Below are positions 1 to 8,946 of a DNA stretch of 64,000 bases, one piece after another. Location: NCBI RefSeq assembly GCF_004795035.1, contig NZ_SSBK01000008.1:1-64000 (forward strand). Reading direction: 5' to 3'. Position numbers and translations under genes: made by a program. The first letter of the stretch is position 1; every line of letters begins with the position of its first letter. The stretch is from Streptomyces sp. A0958 (GTDB lineage Bacteria > Actinomycetota > Actinomycetes > Streptomycetales > Streptomycetaceae). Under the pieces are notes generated by a model that did no database searches, was not told where the DNA came from, and was given only the letters and a program-made list of their open reading frames with translations.

Positions 1-836
1 ACAACCGACGGCATTCGCGACCTCCTCGAGAGCGACGAAACGACACCCCAGCACTCCCACACCGACGCCGCCCCTACCCATGACCAGCGAAAACACAGTC
101 GTCAGACCCGGAAAGACAACAGCGTCTGACATCAAAACGCCGAACCACCACCGACAAAAACTGGCAGATCATCACCCGTTCTCCAGCTTTGGAGGAAAAT
201 TTGGTTGGGCAAGCTGTTCTTGCAGAAACCAGCAGCCGCGCCACCAGCACCGGCCTGGACACCCCCAACCCCGACACGACCTCACCCCACGCACCCGGCT
301 CCCCCACCGAAAAGGCCTTCCCCTCGCGGACACCAACACCCACCACGGTGCCGCCGCACAGCCCTCTAAAAGATCAGAAGTACCGTTCCCGAGACAGCGG
401 CATGGGGCGGGGTGTACCGCCCCATGACAGCCATGACGGCACCAGGTACCGCCCCGCGTCAGTGACCACGCCCTCGCTCAACACCCGACCAGCGAGAAAG
501 CCCCGATATGACGCACCGTCACTGACACCGCCCCACTAACACCAAACCAGCACATCGCACCACGGGCGCGGCACCGGTGTCATGCCCATAGAGGGCGCAG
601 CGCCGGTAGCACTGGCTAAACCGGGTTGTTCTGGAGCAGCAGAACAACCCAGCCGGTGCGTGGCCGCAGCGGCGCCCGCTGCGACCGCGAGGCCGGCCTT
701 GCTGTACGAGCAGCACCCGTGTGCCGACCGGGCCATGTAAATGCTGCGCTGCCTTCCGAGCCCCCATTCAACGACTGTGCAGCACGACCAGGAGCACGAG
801 CAGCACCAGGAGCAGCGGGAGGGTGGCGGGTGGCTG
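1..836. other. gene-poor segment with hairpins
   Basis: No convincing gene is visible; the open frames here are rich in Pro, Arg and His and look like shadows. Two perfect hairpins are present: a 10-bp stem at 401-410/417-426 and an 11-bp stem at 623-633/640-650. The second lies 187 bases past the end of the minus-strand toxin gene and could terminate it, although no T-run follows. Confidence 0.5.
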
Positions 837-1112
837 CTACACCTCGATGAACGCCACGACCACCACGGTCTTCAACGCGGTCACCCAGTACACGAGGCGG
901 ACCCGTTCGACGTCGTCGAGGTACTGGCGCAGCCGCGGGCCGTTGCTGTCGCCGGGGAGGAGTTCGCCGGCGTCGGGGTCGACGGAGAGGACGACCAGGG
1001 CGCGGTCGAGAGCGTGGAGCTCGGTTTCGCTGGTGAGGGAGTCCAGCTGCTTGGCGGCGGAGTCGGAGAACGCGATCCGGGCGCGGCGGCGCGGGCCGTG
1101 CGGTGCGGGCAT
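837..1112 (-). CDS. RelE/ParE-like toxin of a toxin-antitoxin pair
   Basis: A 91-residue basic protein. After a short Arg-rich start it has the layout of RelE/ParE-type toxins: an alpha-helical first half (RIAFSDSAAKQLDSL) and a beta-rich end (VRLVYWVTALKTVVVVAFIEV in part), which fits a ribosome-dependent mRNA interferase or gyrase poison. I chose the ATG at 1112 because it overlaps the stop codon of the upstream gene (ATGA), the usual translational coupling of antitoxin and toxin. Expected catalytic residues cannot be assigned by eye, so toxic activity is an inference from fold-like pattern and gene order. Confidence 0.6.
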   Translation of the reverse strand: MPAPHGPRRRARIAFSDSAAKQLDSLTSETELHALDRALVVLSVDPDAGELLPGDSNGPRLRQYLDDVERVRLVYWVTALKTVVVVAFIEV

Positions 1113-1348
1113 CAGGCGACGGCCGGGCGCTGCGCGGTGAGCCGGGCGAGGTGGGTCTCGCGCAGGTCCTCCCACGGCGTGCAGCCCTCCACCGGGGGCA
1201 GGCCGTTGGCGGCGATGTCCTCCAGGACGGCGGCGAGCTGGTCGGCGCTCTCCCGGGTCCGGGCCGCGTACGCGCGCAGCCCGTCAGCAGCGTCAGCCTC
1301 CAGCTGCTGCCGGACGGTGGTGTCGGCGGGGGCCGGCTGTTCGCTCAT
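1112..1348 (-). CDS. antitoxin partner of the RelE/ParE-like toxin
   Basis: A 78-residue, acidic, Ala/Glu-rich helical protein beginning MSEQPAPADTTVRQQLEA. Size, charge and position directly upstream of the small basic toxin-like gene, with an ATGA overlap, suggest the antitoxin. It would bind the toxin and probably its own promoter. I do not recognise a specific DNA-binding fold. The start at 1348 was preferred over a longer frame because residues upstream of it are Arg/Pro-rich noise. Confidence 0.55.
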   Translation of the reverse strand: MSEQPAPADTTVRQQLEADAADGLRAYAARTRESADQLAAVLEDIAANGLPPVEGCTPWEDLRETHLARLTAQRPAVA

Positions 1349-1599
1349 CGAGGGCTCCAGAGGGCAGAACTGGCGTTGCTCACCACGGTATCGCCGGGCC
1401 GGGGGGCCCGGGGCCACTCCGGCTGAACCGCCCCTCGTGACTACGTTCCGTACTGCTCATAAGCGCTCGGAAGATCAACTCTTACGTATCACGCTCCACC
1501 CCCGAAACCGCCCTAGAAGCCCCTGCGGGCCCCGAGAAACGGACATACAAGGACACGTTCGAGGTTGCGTGACGCTTTCCCGAGGGAACGTGACAGCCG

Positions 1600-1630
1600 G
1601 TGTCACGCTCACGCTCAGTCAGCGTGACAC
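1600..1630. repeat. 10-bp inverted repeat in a GTGAC-rich stretch
   Basis: GTGTCACGCT at 1600-1609 and its exact complement at 1621-1630 are separated by 11 bases. More GTGAC/GTCAC units lie nearby (about 1574-1592 and 1647). It sits in the 350-base gap between two minus-strand genes, just past the end of the small membrane protein gene, so it may be a terminator or a protein-binding site. Confidence 0.4.
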
Positions 1631-1701
1631 GCGGCCGGTGTCCAGTGACAACGGACCTGGACCGTCTGCCACGGAAGTTGGATCGCCGCCGCATCCGGAA
1701 C

Positions 1702-1935
1702 CTACCTCCCTCGGTCGCGCGAGGTCCCGTCGTCCGCCGCCGGCATCCGCTCTTCTCCCCCCGCGGAGCGGCGCAGGAGCATCGCTGGCCTGATCACCGC
1801 GTAGACAACCGAGAACATCACGCAGCGAGCCACCAGCTCACCGCCCCAATCTCTGTCGGTCAGCAGGGTCGTACCGGCGCCCGCCGCGATTCCCAGGACG
1901 ACCGGCACTCCCACCCACAGCCACCAACGCCTCAT
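1702..1935 (-). CDS. small two-helix membrane protein, unknown function
   Basis: A 77-residue protein. Residues 4-25 (WWLWVGVPVVLGIAAGAG) and about 35-55 (ARCVMFSVVYAVIRPAMLL) form two hydrophobic segments, and the tail is charged (EERMPAADDGTSRDRGR). I do not recognise a family. The well-shaped membrane pattern and charged tail argue that the frame is real, but no partner gene suggests a role. Confidence 0.5.
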   Translation of the reverse strand: MRRWWLWVGVPVVLGIAAGAGTTLLTDRDWGGELVARCVMFSVVYAVIRPAMLLRRSAGGEERMPAADDGTSRDRGR

Positions 1936-2025
1936 ACCCGCCGAATGCCCCAGGCCCGCAGTCCTACTTCGATGGCAACTGGTCCAACTTCAATGTCAAG
2001 GGACAGCCGGAAGGGCGTGGTGCGG

Positions 2026-2796
2026 TCAGCTGGCGTCGAAGCGGACGCGGGCGAGGAACGTGGCGAGGTCACCGGCGGCTTCGGGTTCCGTAGTGGCGAG
2101 CCGGGCCGCGAACGCCAGCTGCTCCATGTCCGCGTCGGGGACCAGGCGGACGAGTTCGGTGAGCAGCGCGGCGTGCGCGAGGACCGGCGGGGTGAGAAGG
2201 CCGGCGGCTTCCTCGCGGTCGGCCGGGTCGCGGTAGTGCCCGAGGTACGCGGCCAGGGAGCGGGCGAGCCAGGCGTCGACGTCGTCCTGGACGTAGCCGC
2301 CGGCTTGCCGGGTGAGTTCGTCGCGTACGGCTTCGTCCCCGGCGCGGGGCTCGGTCTGCTCCAGGGTGCCGAGCTCGCGCAGCGCCTGGAGCTCGTCGGC
2401 GCGGGCCGCGACCCGGGCGGCCTCGCGCAGGTCGGCTTCCCGGGCGGCGGCGGCCGCGGCTTCGGCGGCCAGCTCGGCCTGGACGACGGGGTCGGTGTCC
2501 GGGTCGTAGGCGGTGCCCGTCGGCGCGGTGGCGAGCAGCTGGTTGATGCGTTCCCACTCCGCGAGTTCCGCTGGGCCGCGGGCGTCGTCGGCCAGGTCCT
2601 CGTGCCGGGACGCCTGCCGCGCGTCGAACCGCGCGTCATCGAGGGCCTCCGCGATCGCGTCGGCGTCCATGCCCTTCGCCCGGCGCCGTACGACGCGATG
2701 GCCGATCCGGGCCGGGTCGACCGGCTCCCGGGGTACGGCAACGCGCGGGGCGAGCGGGCGGCGGACGGTACGCGGGGGCGGCCAGGGCGTGGTCAT
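2026..2796 (-). CDS. helical Ala/Glu-rich protein, unknown function
   Basis: A 256-residue protein with a basic, Pro-rich N-terminus (MTTPWPPPRTVRRPLAPRV) followed by a long, strongly helical, Ala/Glu/Arg-rich body that probably forms coiled coils (about residues 85-140). The start at 2796 is supported by a purine-rich GAGG a few bases upstream; the open frame extends further but the extra residues are Arg/Pro-rich. No family is recognised. Proteins of this type are common and unassigned on Streptomyces mobile replicons. Confidence 0.55.
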   Translation of the reverse strand: MTTPWPPPRTVRRPLAPRVAVPREPVDPARIGHRVVRRRAKGMDADAIAEALDDARFDARQASRHEDLADDARGPAELAEWERINQLLATAPTGTAYDPDTDPVVQAELAAEAAAAAAREADLREAARVAARADELQALRELGTLEQTEPRAGDEAVRDELTRQAGGYVQDDVDAWLARSLAAYLGHYRDPADREEAAGLLTPPVLAHAALLTELVRLVPDADMEQLAFAARLATTEPEAAGDLATFLARVRFDAS

Positions 2797-2912
2797 CTTC
2801 AACCTCGTCTTCGTGGTGCGGATTCGGTGTCTGTCACCGAAGGTGCGCGAAGCTTGGTGAGTGTCACCACCTCCGCTGGAACCGCTCCTCCTCGGGTGAT
2901 GTCTGGGCAGAC

Positions 2913-3356
2913 GTGGCTGATCTTCTGTTCCTTGCTGTGCTCTTTGCACCCTTCCTGGCGTCCGGGGTTCTCCTGGGCGCTGCCATCGTCTTCGTCCTAC
3001 GGGTCCGCAAGCAGCGACCGATCCTGGTCGGGCGCCTGCCAAACCTCGCCACCTCCGTCGTGCTGGCGGTCATGGCCGGCGCAGCGGCGTTCGGAGCGTA
3101 CTCGTGGGGCGTGATGTCGGGGTTCTACATTTTGGACCCGGATCAAATGTGCGCGGCGCAGGGCGTACCTGGCGATCACGTAGTGACGCGATGGACGTTG
3201 CCGGTCAGTGCACAGTGCGTCACATCGGACGGCGTGGGAACCGAGCTGGCGTCAGGCTGGGTGAATCCTGTGATCTTTGCAGGCCTCGCACTGCTGCTAC
3301 TGGCCCTCATCACAGGATTCCTCGCAGCGGTGCGCCGACGCCCTTCCCCGCGGTGA
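2913..3356 (+). CDS. three-helix membrane protein, unknown function
   Basis: A 147-residue protein with a GTG start. Three hydrophobic segments are visible: about residues 2-29, 45-68 and 119-140. Between the second and third lies an extracytoplasmic-looking loop with two cysteines (DPDQMCAAQG and SAQCVTSDG) that could form a disulfide. The end is basic (RRRPSPR), placing the C-terminus inside. I do not recognise a family. Confidence 0.6.
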   Translation: MADLLFLAVLFAPFLASGVLLGAAIVFVLRVRKQRPILVGRLPNLATSVVLAVMAGAAAFGAYSWGVMSGFYILDPDQMCAAQGVPGDHVVTRWTLPVSAQCVTSDGVGTELASGWVNPVIFAGLALLLLALITGFLAAVRRRPSPR

Positions 3357-3542
3357 AGCGTTCGACCGCAGTGTGCCTCCGCGCCCACGAGGCACATCTC
3401 GCTCACTGCGACGCGCGCTCTTCAGCTCGCACAGTCACCCCTGCGTGCTCCGTTGGCCGCTGGTGACAACACCCTTGTTTCGGTGACAGCTATCGTGCTT
3501 CGGCTCATCTGGTTTATAGCAGGTCCGGTAATTTCGGCCGGG

Positions 3543-4156
3543 TCAGAACCGGAAAGAAATTGACGACACGGACGTGAAATCCGCGCGCAGCCCGTTGGCC
3601 CGGGTGCCCCATTCTGTGAAATACGACTTTGTGATGGCCTCCGCGACGATGGGATGCAGATCCTCCTCCGTCGCACCGGCCTCCTGGAGCTCCAGGATCT
3701 GCTTCACGTAGGTGGGCGAGATGTCCGTGGTGATATGGCGCTCGCGGCCGTCGTCCGAGCTGCCCGTGCACGTGAACCCGAAGTACGCCGTGACGTCCGC
3801 CATCATCCCCTGGGAGGTGGCCGCCGCCACGTGTGCCTGTGCCCTGACCTGGGGTTTCCACTCGGATTCGGTCTCCTCCACCAAGGCGCCGCCAGGCGCT
3901 TCTGCGGTGTCGTCAGCTTCCCGGATGGGTAGCGCTCCACGGTGCGGCGCGAGACGCCCGGCCGCTCTGCCAGAGCCTTGGCCGACCCCTTCGCCCGCGT
4001 GAGGAGGAATTTCACCTGTGCATTTGCGGACTTCGGAGCAGGCCGGGTGAAAACCTTCCGCTCCGCCCGCGCGAGGGTTTCCAGGACCTTGCCGCGGCGC
4101 GGGGCCGGCTGCTGCTGCTCGTGATCGCTTATACGTTCCAGGAGGCCACGGATCAT
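3543..4156 (-). pseudogene. frameshifted terminal protein (tpg) copy
   Basis: Two overlapping frames together match the intact Tpg encoded at 36815-37372. The first (from 4156) contains VFTRPAPKSANAQ and SRRTVERYPSGK, matching AFTRPAPKSAGAQ and SQRTVERYVKGQ of the intact protein, including the helix-turn-helix. The second frame (ending at 3543) contains WKPQVRAQAH and TKSYFTEWGTRANGLRADF, matching WQPQVRAKAR and KEVYFQDGGRRAGSLEEV. One frameshift near 3885-3895 separates them. Intact Tpg is the protein covalently attached to the telomeres of linear Streptomyces replicons. There is no tap gene next to this copy. A sequencing error could mimic the frameshift. Confidence 0.85.
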
Positions 4157-4425
4157 TGAGCCTTTTCCAACCTCACGTTGAGGTGTGCTGGGGGACAGAG
4201 GCTGCCTGGACCATCATTGCGATGCGATGCCACCTGCCGGAGTGAACGCGACCCGATCCGCTGCCTGCACCTTCGATCCTCGTCGGCGTCTCGCCCCTGG
4301 CAGGCGGTGCCACCACTGTCGCCCAGGGCTCGCTCCGGATTCTGGATCGGGCCCCGCAGGCAGGCGCGTGGTGCCCCCGCAACGCGCCTTGCGAGAATGC
4401 TTCCTGCACGCATGTTCGATCGGGG

Positions 4426-4983
4426 GTGGGTTCGTTGGTCTGGTTCGCGGAGAGGTTCCTCTGGGACGGGGAGCGTCCTGAGTGGGCGTGGGTCCCATCG
4501 AAGTCCGTGGGGCCCATACGGTTTGGTCAGAGCAAGGAGGAAGTCTCAGCCGCTCTGGGCGAGCCGATCACAGGGTGGGGCGAGATGTATGCGCGTTGGT
4601 ATCCCTTCTCCGGAGTTGGCATCGACACCTACTACGACCAGGAGTCCCAGACCTTGGCTGCAGTGGCTGTTGACGCCTGCCGGGGCCCCCAAGTCAGCCT
4701 CGACGGCACTCCTCTGGTTGGCCGGCTGCCCTCGGAACTCGAACCCTGGCTTGAGGAGACCGCGTCAACACTTGAGGATCCGACTCTGCCCGAGTATGTC
4801 GACGGGCTGCGCTTCGGGCCCCACGGGGAGCCGTATCTCCTCAGTCTGGGATTGATCCTGCGCTGCCAGCAGAACGGTGACCACGCCCGCTGTCGCCCCG
4901 TGTTCCTTGCTCCTCAGTGGGCCATGCGAGGCCAGGAATGGATCGAGGACTTGGTCCCCGAGAGAGAGTGGCTGACGTATTGA
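4426..4983 (+). CDS. hypothetical protein, 185 aa
   Basis: A 185-residue, Trp- and Glu-rich soluble protein (PEWAWVPSKSVGPIRFGQSK, then a region with two Cys residues, RCQQNG and HARCRP). The phrase 'vGpirFGqskeeV..aLGep' is typical of small bacterial proteins of unknown function that are often found as cytosolic partners or immunity-type proteins, but I cannot assign a role. The GTG at 4426 is the first start in the frame; its Shine-Dalgarno is weak, so the start is uncertain. Confidence 0.6.
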   Translation: MGSLVWFAERFLWDGERPEWAWVPSKSVGPIRFGQSKEEVSAALGEPITGWGEMYARWYPFSGVGIDTYYDQESQTLAAVAVDACRGPQVSLDGTPLVGRLPSELEPWLEETASTLEDPTLPEYVDGLRFGPHGEPYLLSLGLILRCQQNGDHARCRPVFLAPQWAMRGQEWIEDLVPEREWLTY

Positions 4984-5091
4984 ACCGCTTCGTGACGGGT
5001 GGCTGGGTCGGCTGCCCCGGCGGCGGGCATGAAGAATGTTCCTGGTAGACGGGTTCCCGACCATGATCACCAGCCCGCCAGGAGCTTTCGC

Positions 5092-5481
5092 GTGCTTGTC
5101 TACCCGTCCGGTATTGATCTGTCCAGCCGTGCCCTGCAGCACCTCGCCGGTCTCCTCGCAGGTCACCGCCGTCAAATCGGCTCCCGGTGGCGTCGCCTCA
5201 CCTGTGGCCGGCAGGCCCTGCTCGTCCTGGCCCACCTGCGCTGCGGCGACACCTACGCCCGTCTTGCAGCGGGTTTCCGCGTCGGGATCGCGACGGTCTA
5301 CCGGTACATACGCGAGGCCGTTGACCTCATGGCCGCTCTCGCGCCCACGCTGGAACAGGCCATGACAGCTGTGCGGAAGAAGGCGTACGTGATCCTCGAC
5401 GGCACCGTGCTGCCGATCGATCGCATCGCTGCCGACCAGTCGTACTACTCGGGGAAGAAGAAACATGAAGTTTCCCCGTGA
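5092..5481 (+). pseudogene. truncated IS5/DDE_Tnp_4-type transposase
   Basis: The N-terminal part of an IS5-superfamily transposase: a helical DNA-binding segment (HLRCGDTYARLAAGFRVGI, then ATVYRYIREAVDL) followed by the start of the DDE catalytic domain (YVILDGTVLPIDRI, in which the D would be the first catalytic Asp, then YYSGKKKHE). The GTG at 5092 follows AGGAG. The protein stops at about 130 residues, roughly half the usual length, exactly where the neighbouring IS3 remnant begins, so insertion of that element probably destroyed it. Confidence 0.75.
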
Positions 5482-5498
5482 TCCTGGACACTCGTTCG

Positions 5499-6163
5499 TT
5501 ATGCCGCGAGGGCGTGTTGATGCCGCTGCCTGGTCTCGGCCGGGGTGAGGTAACCGAAGATTTTTTGTTTGCGCAGGCGGCGGCGGTTGTAGAAGGTCTC
5601 GATGAAGTTGAAGACCTCGGCGCGGGCGGTAGCCGGTCGGGCCAGGTCCGGGTTCCGATCTCCTCCTTGAGTAGGGCCCAGAAACTTTTCGCTGCGGCGT
5701 TGTCGAAACACGAGCCGGTGCGTCCGCAGCTCTGCCGTAGCCCCAACTTGATTATCTGACAACGGAATTGAGACGACGTGTACTCGCTTCCGCGATCACT
5801 GTGGACCACGCATCCGGACTCCAGATCGCCTCGGCCGTGGGCCATGTCGAGGGCGTCCACGACGAGCTCGGCGCGGTGGTGGTCGGCCATCGCGTAGCCG
5901 ACGACCTCGCGGGTGGCCAGGTCCAGCCAGCAGGCGAGGTAGAGCCAGCCCTCGCCCGTCGGAAGATAGGTGATGTCGCCGACCAGCTTGGTGCCGGGGC
6001 GCTCGGCTTGGAAGTCGCGGCCGACCAGGTCCGGGGCCGGCTTCACCTTCGCATCCGGCCGGGTCAGCGAGCGCCGCCTGCGGCGGGTGACGCCGGGCGG
6101 TGTGCCCGTTGGAGAGAGGCCGGCGGCACAGGCCCGGCGTCGCCGTCGGGCGGCTGGCGTTGA
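5499..6163 (-). pseudogene. IS3-family transposase (OrfB) remnant
   Basis: Reads GTKLVGDITYLPTGEGWLYLA (with D of the DDE triad), then VVGYAMADHHRAELV, VVHSDRGSEYTS (second D) and SCFDNAAAKSFWALLKEE (E), the classic IS3 OrfB integrase core. The frame is lost near 5620-5640, after which the other frame reads FNFIETFYNRRRLRKQK and then the usual C-terminus FGYLTPAETRQ. The 5' part of orfB and all of orfA are missing, cut off near 6165 beside the heat-shock regulator gene. It is non-functional. Confidence 0.85.
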
Positions 6164-6169
6164 CTCGTA

Positions 6170-6793
6170 CTACGGGGCTGTGAGGGTGTCGAGCCGGGCG
6201 GCGAGGTCGGGGTGGGCGGCGGCCAGGTGGGGGCGGGCGGCGGCCAGGGGGGCGATGAGGTCGGCGGGATCGTCGTGGGCGAGGGCTGCGTGGAGCTCGC
6301 TGAGCGGGCGGCGGGCGGCGGCAGGAAGGTCGGTGAGGGCGGTGACCTGGCCGGCGAGGCGGCGCAGGTCGGCCGCGTTGCGGCGGGCCCAGGCGGCGGT
6401 GGTGCGGTCGGCGGCCCGGGCTCGGCGGGTGGCCGTCACGCGCTGTTCGCCGGTGGTCCCTGCGGGGCCGGGGCGGCCGCGCAGGTAGCGGCGTTCGGCG
6501 GCCTGTCGGCTGGCGACGCCGAGGGGGCGGGCGAGGTCGGCCCAGCTGGCGCCCGCGTCGCGGGCGGTTTCGATCAGGCCGGTCTCCCATCCGGCTAGCT
6601 GCTCGCGGACCTGCCGCAGCAGCGACAAGGAGGCCAGGGCCTGTTCCGGACCGGGGGCGGGGGCGGTTGGGGTCTCGTGCTGGGCTTCACGCAGGGCGTC
6701 GTCGATGGCGTCAAGGGCCGCCGCGGCGGCAAGGAACGACACCGGGCTGTGGGCGTCGGCGCGGGTCGGGGGCGGCTGGTCGGCCGGGGTCAC
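6170..6793 (-). CDS. HSP18-linked transcriptional regulator
   Basis: A 207-residue Ala/Leu-rich helical protein. Its middle (LIETARDAGASWADLARPLGV followed by SRQAAERRYLRGR) is a clear helix-turn-helix. Genes of this type lie divergently beside hsp18 in many Streptomyces and are annotated as hsp18 regulators. The GTG at 6793 is preferred because GGGAGG stands five bases upstream; an ATG at 6835 is in frame but lies inside the operator region. The perfect TGTCATC-N5-GATGACA site between this gene and hsp18 suggests it represses both. Whether it is orthologous to S. albus RheA cannot be settled by eye. Confidence 0.75.
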   Translation of the reverse strand: MTPADQPPPTRADAHSPVSFLAAAAALDAIDDALREAQHETPTAPAPGPEQALASLSLLRQVREQLAGWETGLIETARDAGASWADLARPLGVASRQAAERRYLRGRPGPAGTTGEQRVTATRRARAADRTTAAWARRNAADLRRLAGQVTALTDLPAAARRPLSELHAALAHDDPADLIAPLAAARPHLAAAHPDLAARLDTLTAP

Positions 6794-6836
6794 GGGCACC
6801 TCCCTCAGGTTGTCATCAGGCAGACGACATCTCATT

Positions 6837-6855
6837 TGTCATCCATTGGATGACA
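6837..6855. promoter_or_regulatory. RheA-type heat-shock operator
   Basis: TGTCATC (6837-6843), five bases, GATGACA (6849-6855); with the inner bases it forms a 9-1-9 palindrome. This is the operator described for RheA control of hsp18 in S. albus. It lies 67 bases before the hsp18 start and 43 bases before the regulator start. A separate TGTCATC half-site is at 6811-6817. Confidence 0.85.
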
Positions 6856-6921
6856 TGTTACAACGGTGTCAGTGAAGCGCATTGGCAGTAACTGCCTGAA
6901 CCTGCTGGAGGTGTTTTCACG

Positions 6922-7353
6922 ATGTTGATGCGCACTGATCCCTTCCGTGAGCTGGACCGGCTGGCGCAGCAGCTGATGGGCCCGGGCACCTGGTCGAAGC
7001 CCTCGGCGATGCCGATGGACGCCTACCGCGAGGGCGACGAGTACGTGGTGGCCTTCGACGTTCCCGGCGTCACCGCGGACGCGCTCGACATCGACGTCGA
7101 GCGGAACATGCTGACCGTCAAGGCCGAGCGCCGGCCGGTGGCGAAGGGTGACGACGTGCAGGTGGAACTGTCCGAGCGGCCGCTGGGCGTCTTCTCCCGC
7201 CAGATCGTGCTCGCCGACACCCTCGACACCGAGCACATCAAGGCCGACTACGACGCGGGCGTGCTCACCCTGCGCATCCCGATCGCCGAGCGCGCCAAGC
7301 CCCGCAAGATCTCTGTCGGCGTCGGATCCGGCAACAAGGAGATCTCCGGCTGA
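6922..7353 (+). CDS. hsp18: HSP18/Hsp20-family small heat-shock protein
   Basis: A 143-residue ATP-independent holdase chaperone. It has the short N-terminus typical of actinobacterial HSP18 ([16 protein letters not shown]) and a complete alpha-crystallin domain from about residue 33 to 128, including the [15 protein letters not shown] strand region and the hallmark [14 protein letters not shown] near the end. GGAGG lies upstream of the ATG at 6922. The RheA-type operator upstream indicates heat-inducible derepression. The following DUF2267 genes may belong to the same stress group. Confidence 0.95.
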   Translation: MLMRTDPFRELDRLAQQLMGPGTWSKPSAMPMDAYREGDEYVVAFDVPGVTADALDIDVERNMLTVKAERRPVAKGDDVQVELSERPLGVFSRQIVLADTLDTEHIKADYDAGVLTLRIPIAERAKPRKISVGVGSGNKEISG

Positions 7354-7430
7354 CACCGGCCGGACAGGTGCGGAGGACGGGCACCTGATCTCCCCCTCAC
7401 CCCGCCCTCCGCACCCCCACGGGCATCCGA

Positions 7431-7852
7431 ATGGAACAAGAAGGGGTGGCGGCCGAGATGGCTCTGCGACGCGAAGCGTTCCTCGACCGCGTCAAGGAAC
7501 GCGGCGAGTACGACACCGTGGAGGAAGCCGAGCGCGCGGCCCGCGTGGTGCTCCCCTGCTCGGCGCGCACCTGGTCGGCGAAGCCCGCGCCCAGCTCGCG
7601 GCACGCCTGCCGGAGGAATGCGCCCTGATCCTGCTCAACCCGCTCCGGAGCGCCGAACCGCTGCCACCGGAGCGGTTCCTGCGGGCCACTGCGGCCTGGA
7701 TCGAGGGCGCCACCGAGCACACCGCGACCTGGGACGTCGGCGCCGTCCTCTCAACGGTCGCCGACACGGCCGGCGATGACCTGCTGGGCCAGATCCTGCT
7801 CCAGCTCCCCACCGGCTACGACCTCCACTTCGGCCGCCCCCAGCCCACCTGA
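7431..7852 (+). pseudogene. frameshifted DUF2267 protein
   Basis: The first frame gives MALRREAFLDRVKERGEYDT and EEAERAARVVL; after 7556 the next frame continues LLGAHLVGEARAQLAARLPE and ends QILLQLPTGYDLHFGR. Joined, these form one DUF2267 protein similar to the intact neighbour at 7886-8329. Adding one C to the C-run at 7553-7556 would restore the frame, so a one-base deletion or a sequencing error is the likely cause. Function of the family is unknown; members often accompany small heat-shock genes. Confidence 0.75.
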
Positions 7853-7885
7853 CCACCCTGGCTCCCATGAAAGGAATCCACCGCA

Positions 7886-8329
7886 GTGATCACCGACGTA
7901 CGCGTACCGCTTGAGCGCCAGCAGCCGTACTCGACGGTGTACGAGCAGATGCTGGAGAAGGTCCGCTACGAAGGCGCCTACCCCACCCGCGAGCGAGCTG
8001 AGGAAGCCGTCCACCTGGTCCTTTCGGGGCTGGGACGCCAGCTGACCGGCGACGAACGCGTCGACCTGGCGCGCTGCCTGCCCCGGGAGGCCGCTCGTGT
8101 GCTGACCGCGCAGATCCCCGACCCTCAACCGCTGACCGGATGGGCCTTCGTCAAGGACCTCGCCGCCCGCTCCGGCGCCTCCCTGGCCACCACCCGCTGG
8201 GACACCGGCTCCGTCTTCGCCGCCGTCACCGCCCACACCGGCCCCGACCTCATCACCCGCATCCTGCACCAGCTCCCCGCCGGCTACGCCCTGCTGTTCG
8301 GCCGCGCCGAACTCACCCCCGCCGCGTAA
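7886..8329 (+). CDS. DUF2267 domain protein
   Basis: A 147-residue protein with the DUF2267 pattern: YEQMLEKVRYEGAYPTRERA, then helical LARCLPREAARVLTAQIPD, and the closing ITRILHQLPAGYALLFGRA. It is a paralogue of the frameshifted gene just upstream. The ATG at 7886 follows a purine-rich stretch (GAAAGGAA). These proteins are predicted cytosolic and are repeatedly found near hsp18 and other stress genes in Streptomyces, but no biochemical role is established. Confidence 0.85.
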   Translation: MITDVRVPLERQQPYSTVYEQMLEKVRYEGAYPTRERAEEAVHLVLSGLGRQLTGDERVDLARCLPREAARVLTAQIPDPQPLTGWAFVKDLAARSGASLATTRWDTGSVFAAVTAHTGPDLITRILHQLPAGYALLFGRAELTPAA

Positions 8330-8465
8330 ACGGCCGGTGCCCTTCCAGCGCCACGGGAGGTTGGACGACGGTCCACGGCCCGCGCACTCCGCAGGGAGAG
8401 GCCGCCGCTGCCCCGGCGTGACAGCCGGGCTCCGGGCGGGGCTGGAGCCATGACGAAGACGAGGC

Positions 8466-8493
8466 TGCCCGGGACGCCGAGGCGTCCCGGGCA
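8466..8493. terminator. bidirectional terminator hairpin
   Basis: A 13-bp perfect stem (8466-8478/8481-8493) with a two-base loop, between the convergent DUF2267 gene and the MerR-type gene. It has no T-run, as is common in Streptomyces. Confidence 0.75.
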
Positions 8494-8549
8494 GTAGGTG
8501 CGGGCGCCAGCCGCGAAGCCACTCGGGGCAGATGCAGGTCTTCGCCGTC

Positions 8550-8888
8550 TCAGGCCGAGGCCGGCGGAGCGGACGACTCGGCGGCGCGGCGGTATTCGGC
8601 GTTGATGCGCTGGGCTTCTTCGAGCTGGTCTTCGAGGATGACGATGCGGCAGGCGGCCTCGATCGGGGTCCCGTGGTCGACGAGCTCCCGGGCCCGGGCG
8701 GCGATGCGCAGTTGGTAGCGGGAGTAGCGGCGGTGCCCGCCCGCGGAGCGAAGCGGGGTGATCAGGCGGGCCTCGCCGATGGCGCGGAGGAAGCCCTGGG
8801 TGGTGCCGAGCATCTCGGCGGCCCGGCCCATGGTGTAGGCGGGGTAGTCGTCGTCGTCGAGACGGCCGAAGGTGTCGTCTGCTGTCAT
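8550..8888 (-). CDS. MerR-family transcriptional regulator
   Basis: A 112-residue protein with the MerR winged helix near the N-terminus: YTMGRAAEMLGTTQGFLRAI then ARLITPLRSAGGHRRYSRYQ, followed by a dimerisation coiled coil (CRIVILEDQLEEAQRINAEY). There is no effector-binding domain, as in HspR-like short members. The ATG at 8888 has GAGAGG upstream; the longer open frame is not supported. Its place beside the hsp18/DUF2267 group suggests a stress-related role, which is an inference. Confidence 0.85.
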   Translation of the reverse strand: MTADDTFGRLDDDDYPAYTMGRAAEMLGTTQGFLRAIGEARLITPLRSAGGHRRYSRYQLRIAARARELVDHGTPIEAACRIVILEDQLEEAQRINAEYRRAAESSAPPASA

Positions 8889-8914
8889 TGCACCTCTCTG
8901 TGGAACACGCTTGA

Positions 8915-8946
8915 GGGGCCCTGGTGTCGTTCGACACCAGGGCCCC
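8915..8946. terminator. 15-bp hairpin upstream of the MerR gene
   Basis: A perfect 15-bp stem (8915-8929/8932-8946) with a TT loop. It stands 27 bases before the MerR start codon, so it insulates that gene from transcription arriving from the right, or acts as an attenuator. Confidence 0.6.

Noticed and set aside
1..540. Telomere end at the left edge
   Set aside because: The start has hairpins but not the dense palindrome series or the terminal sequence typical of Streptomyces telomeres; the window edge appears arbitrary.
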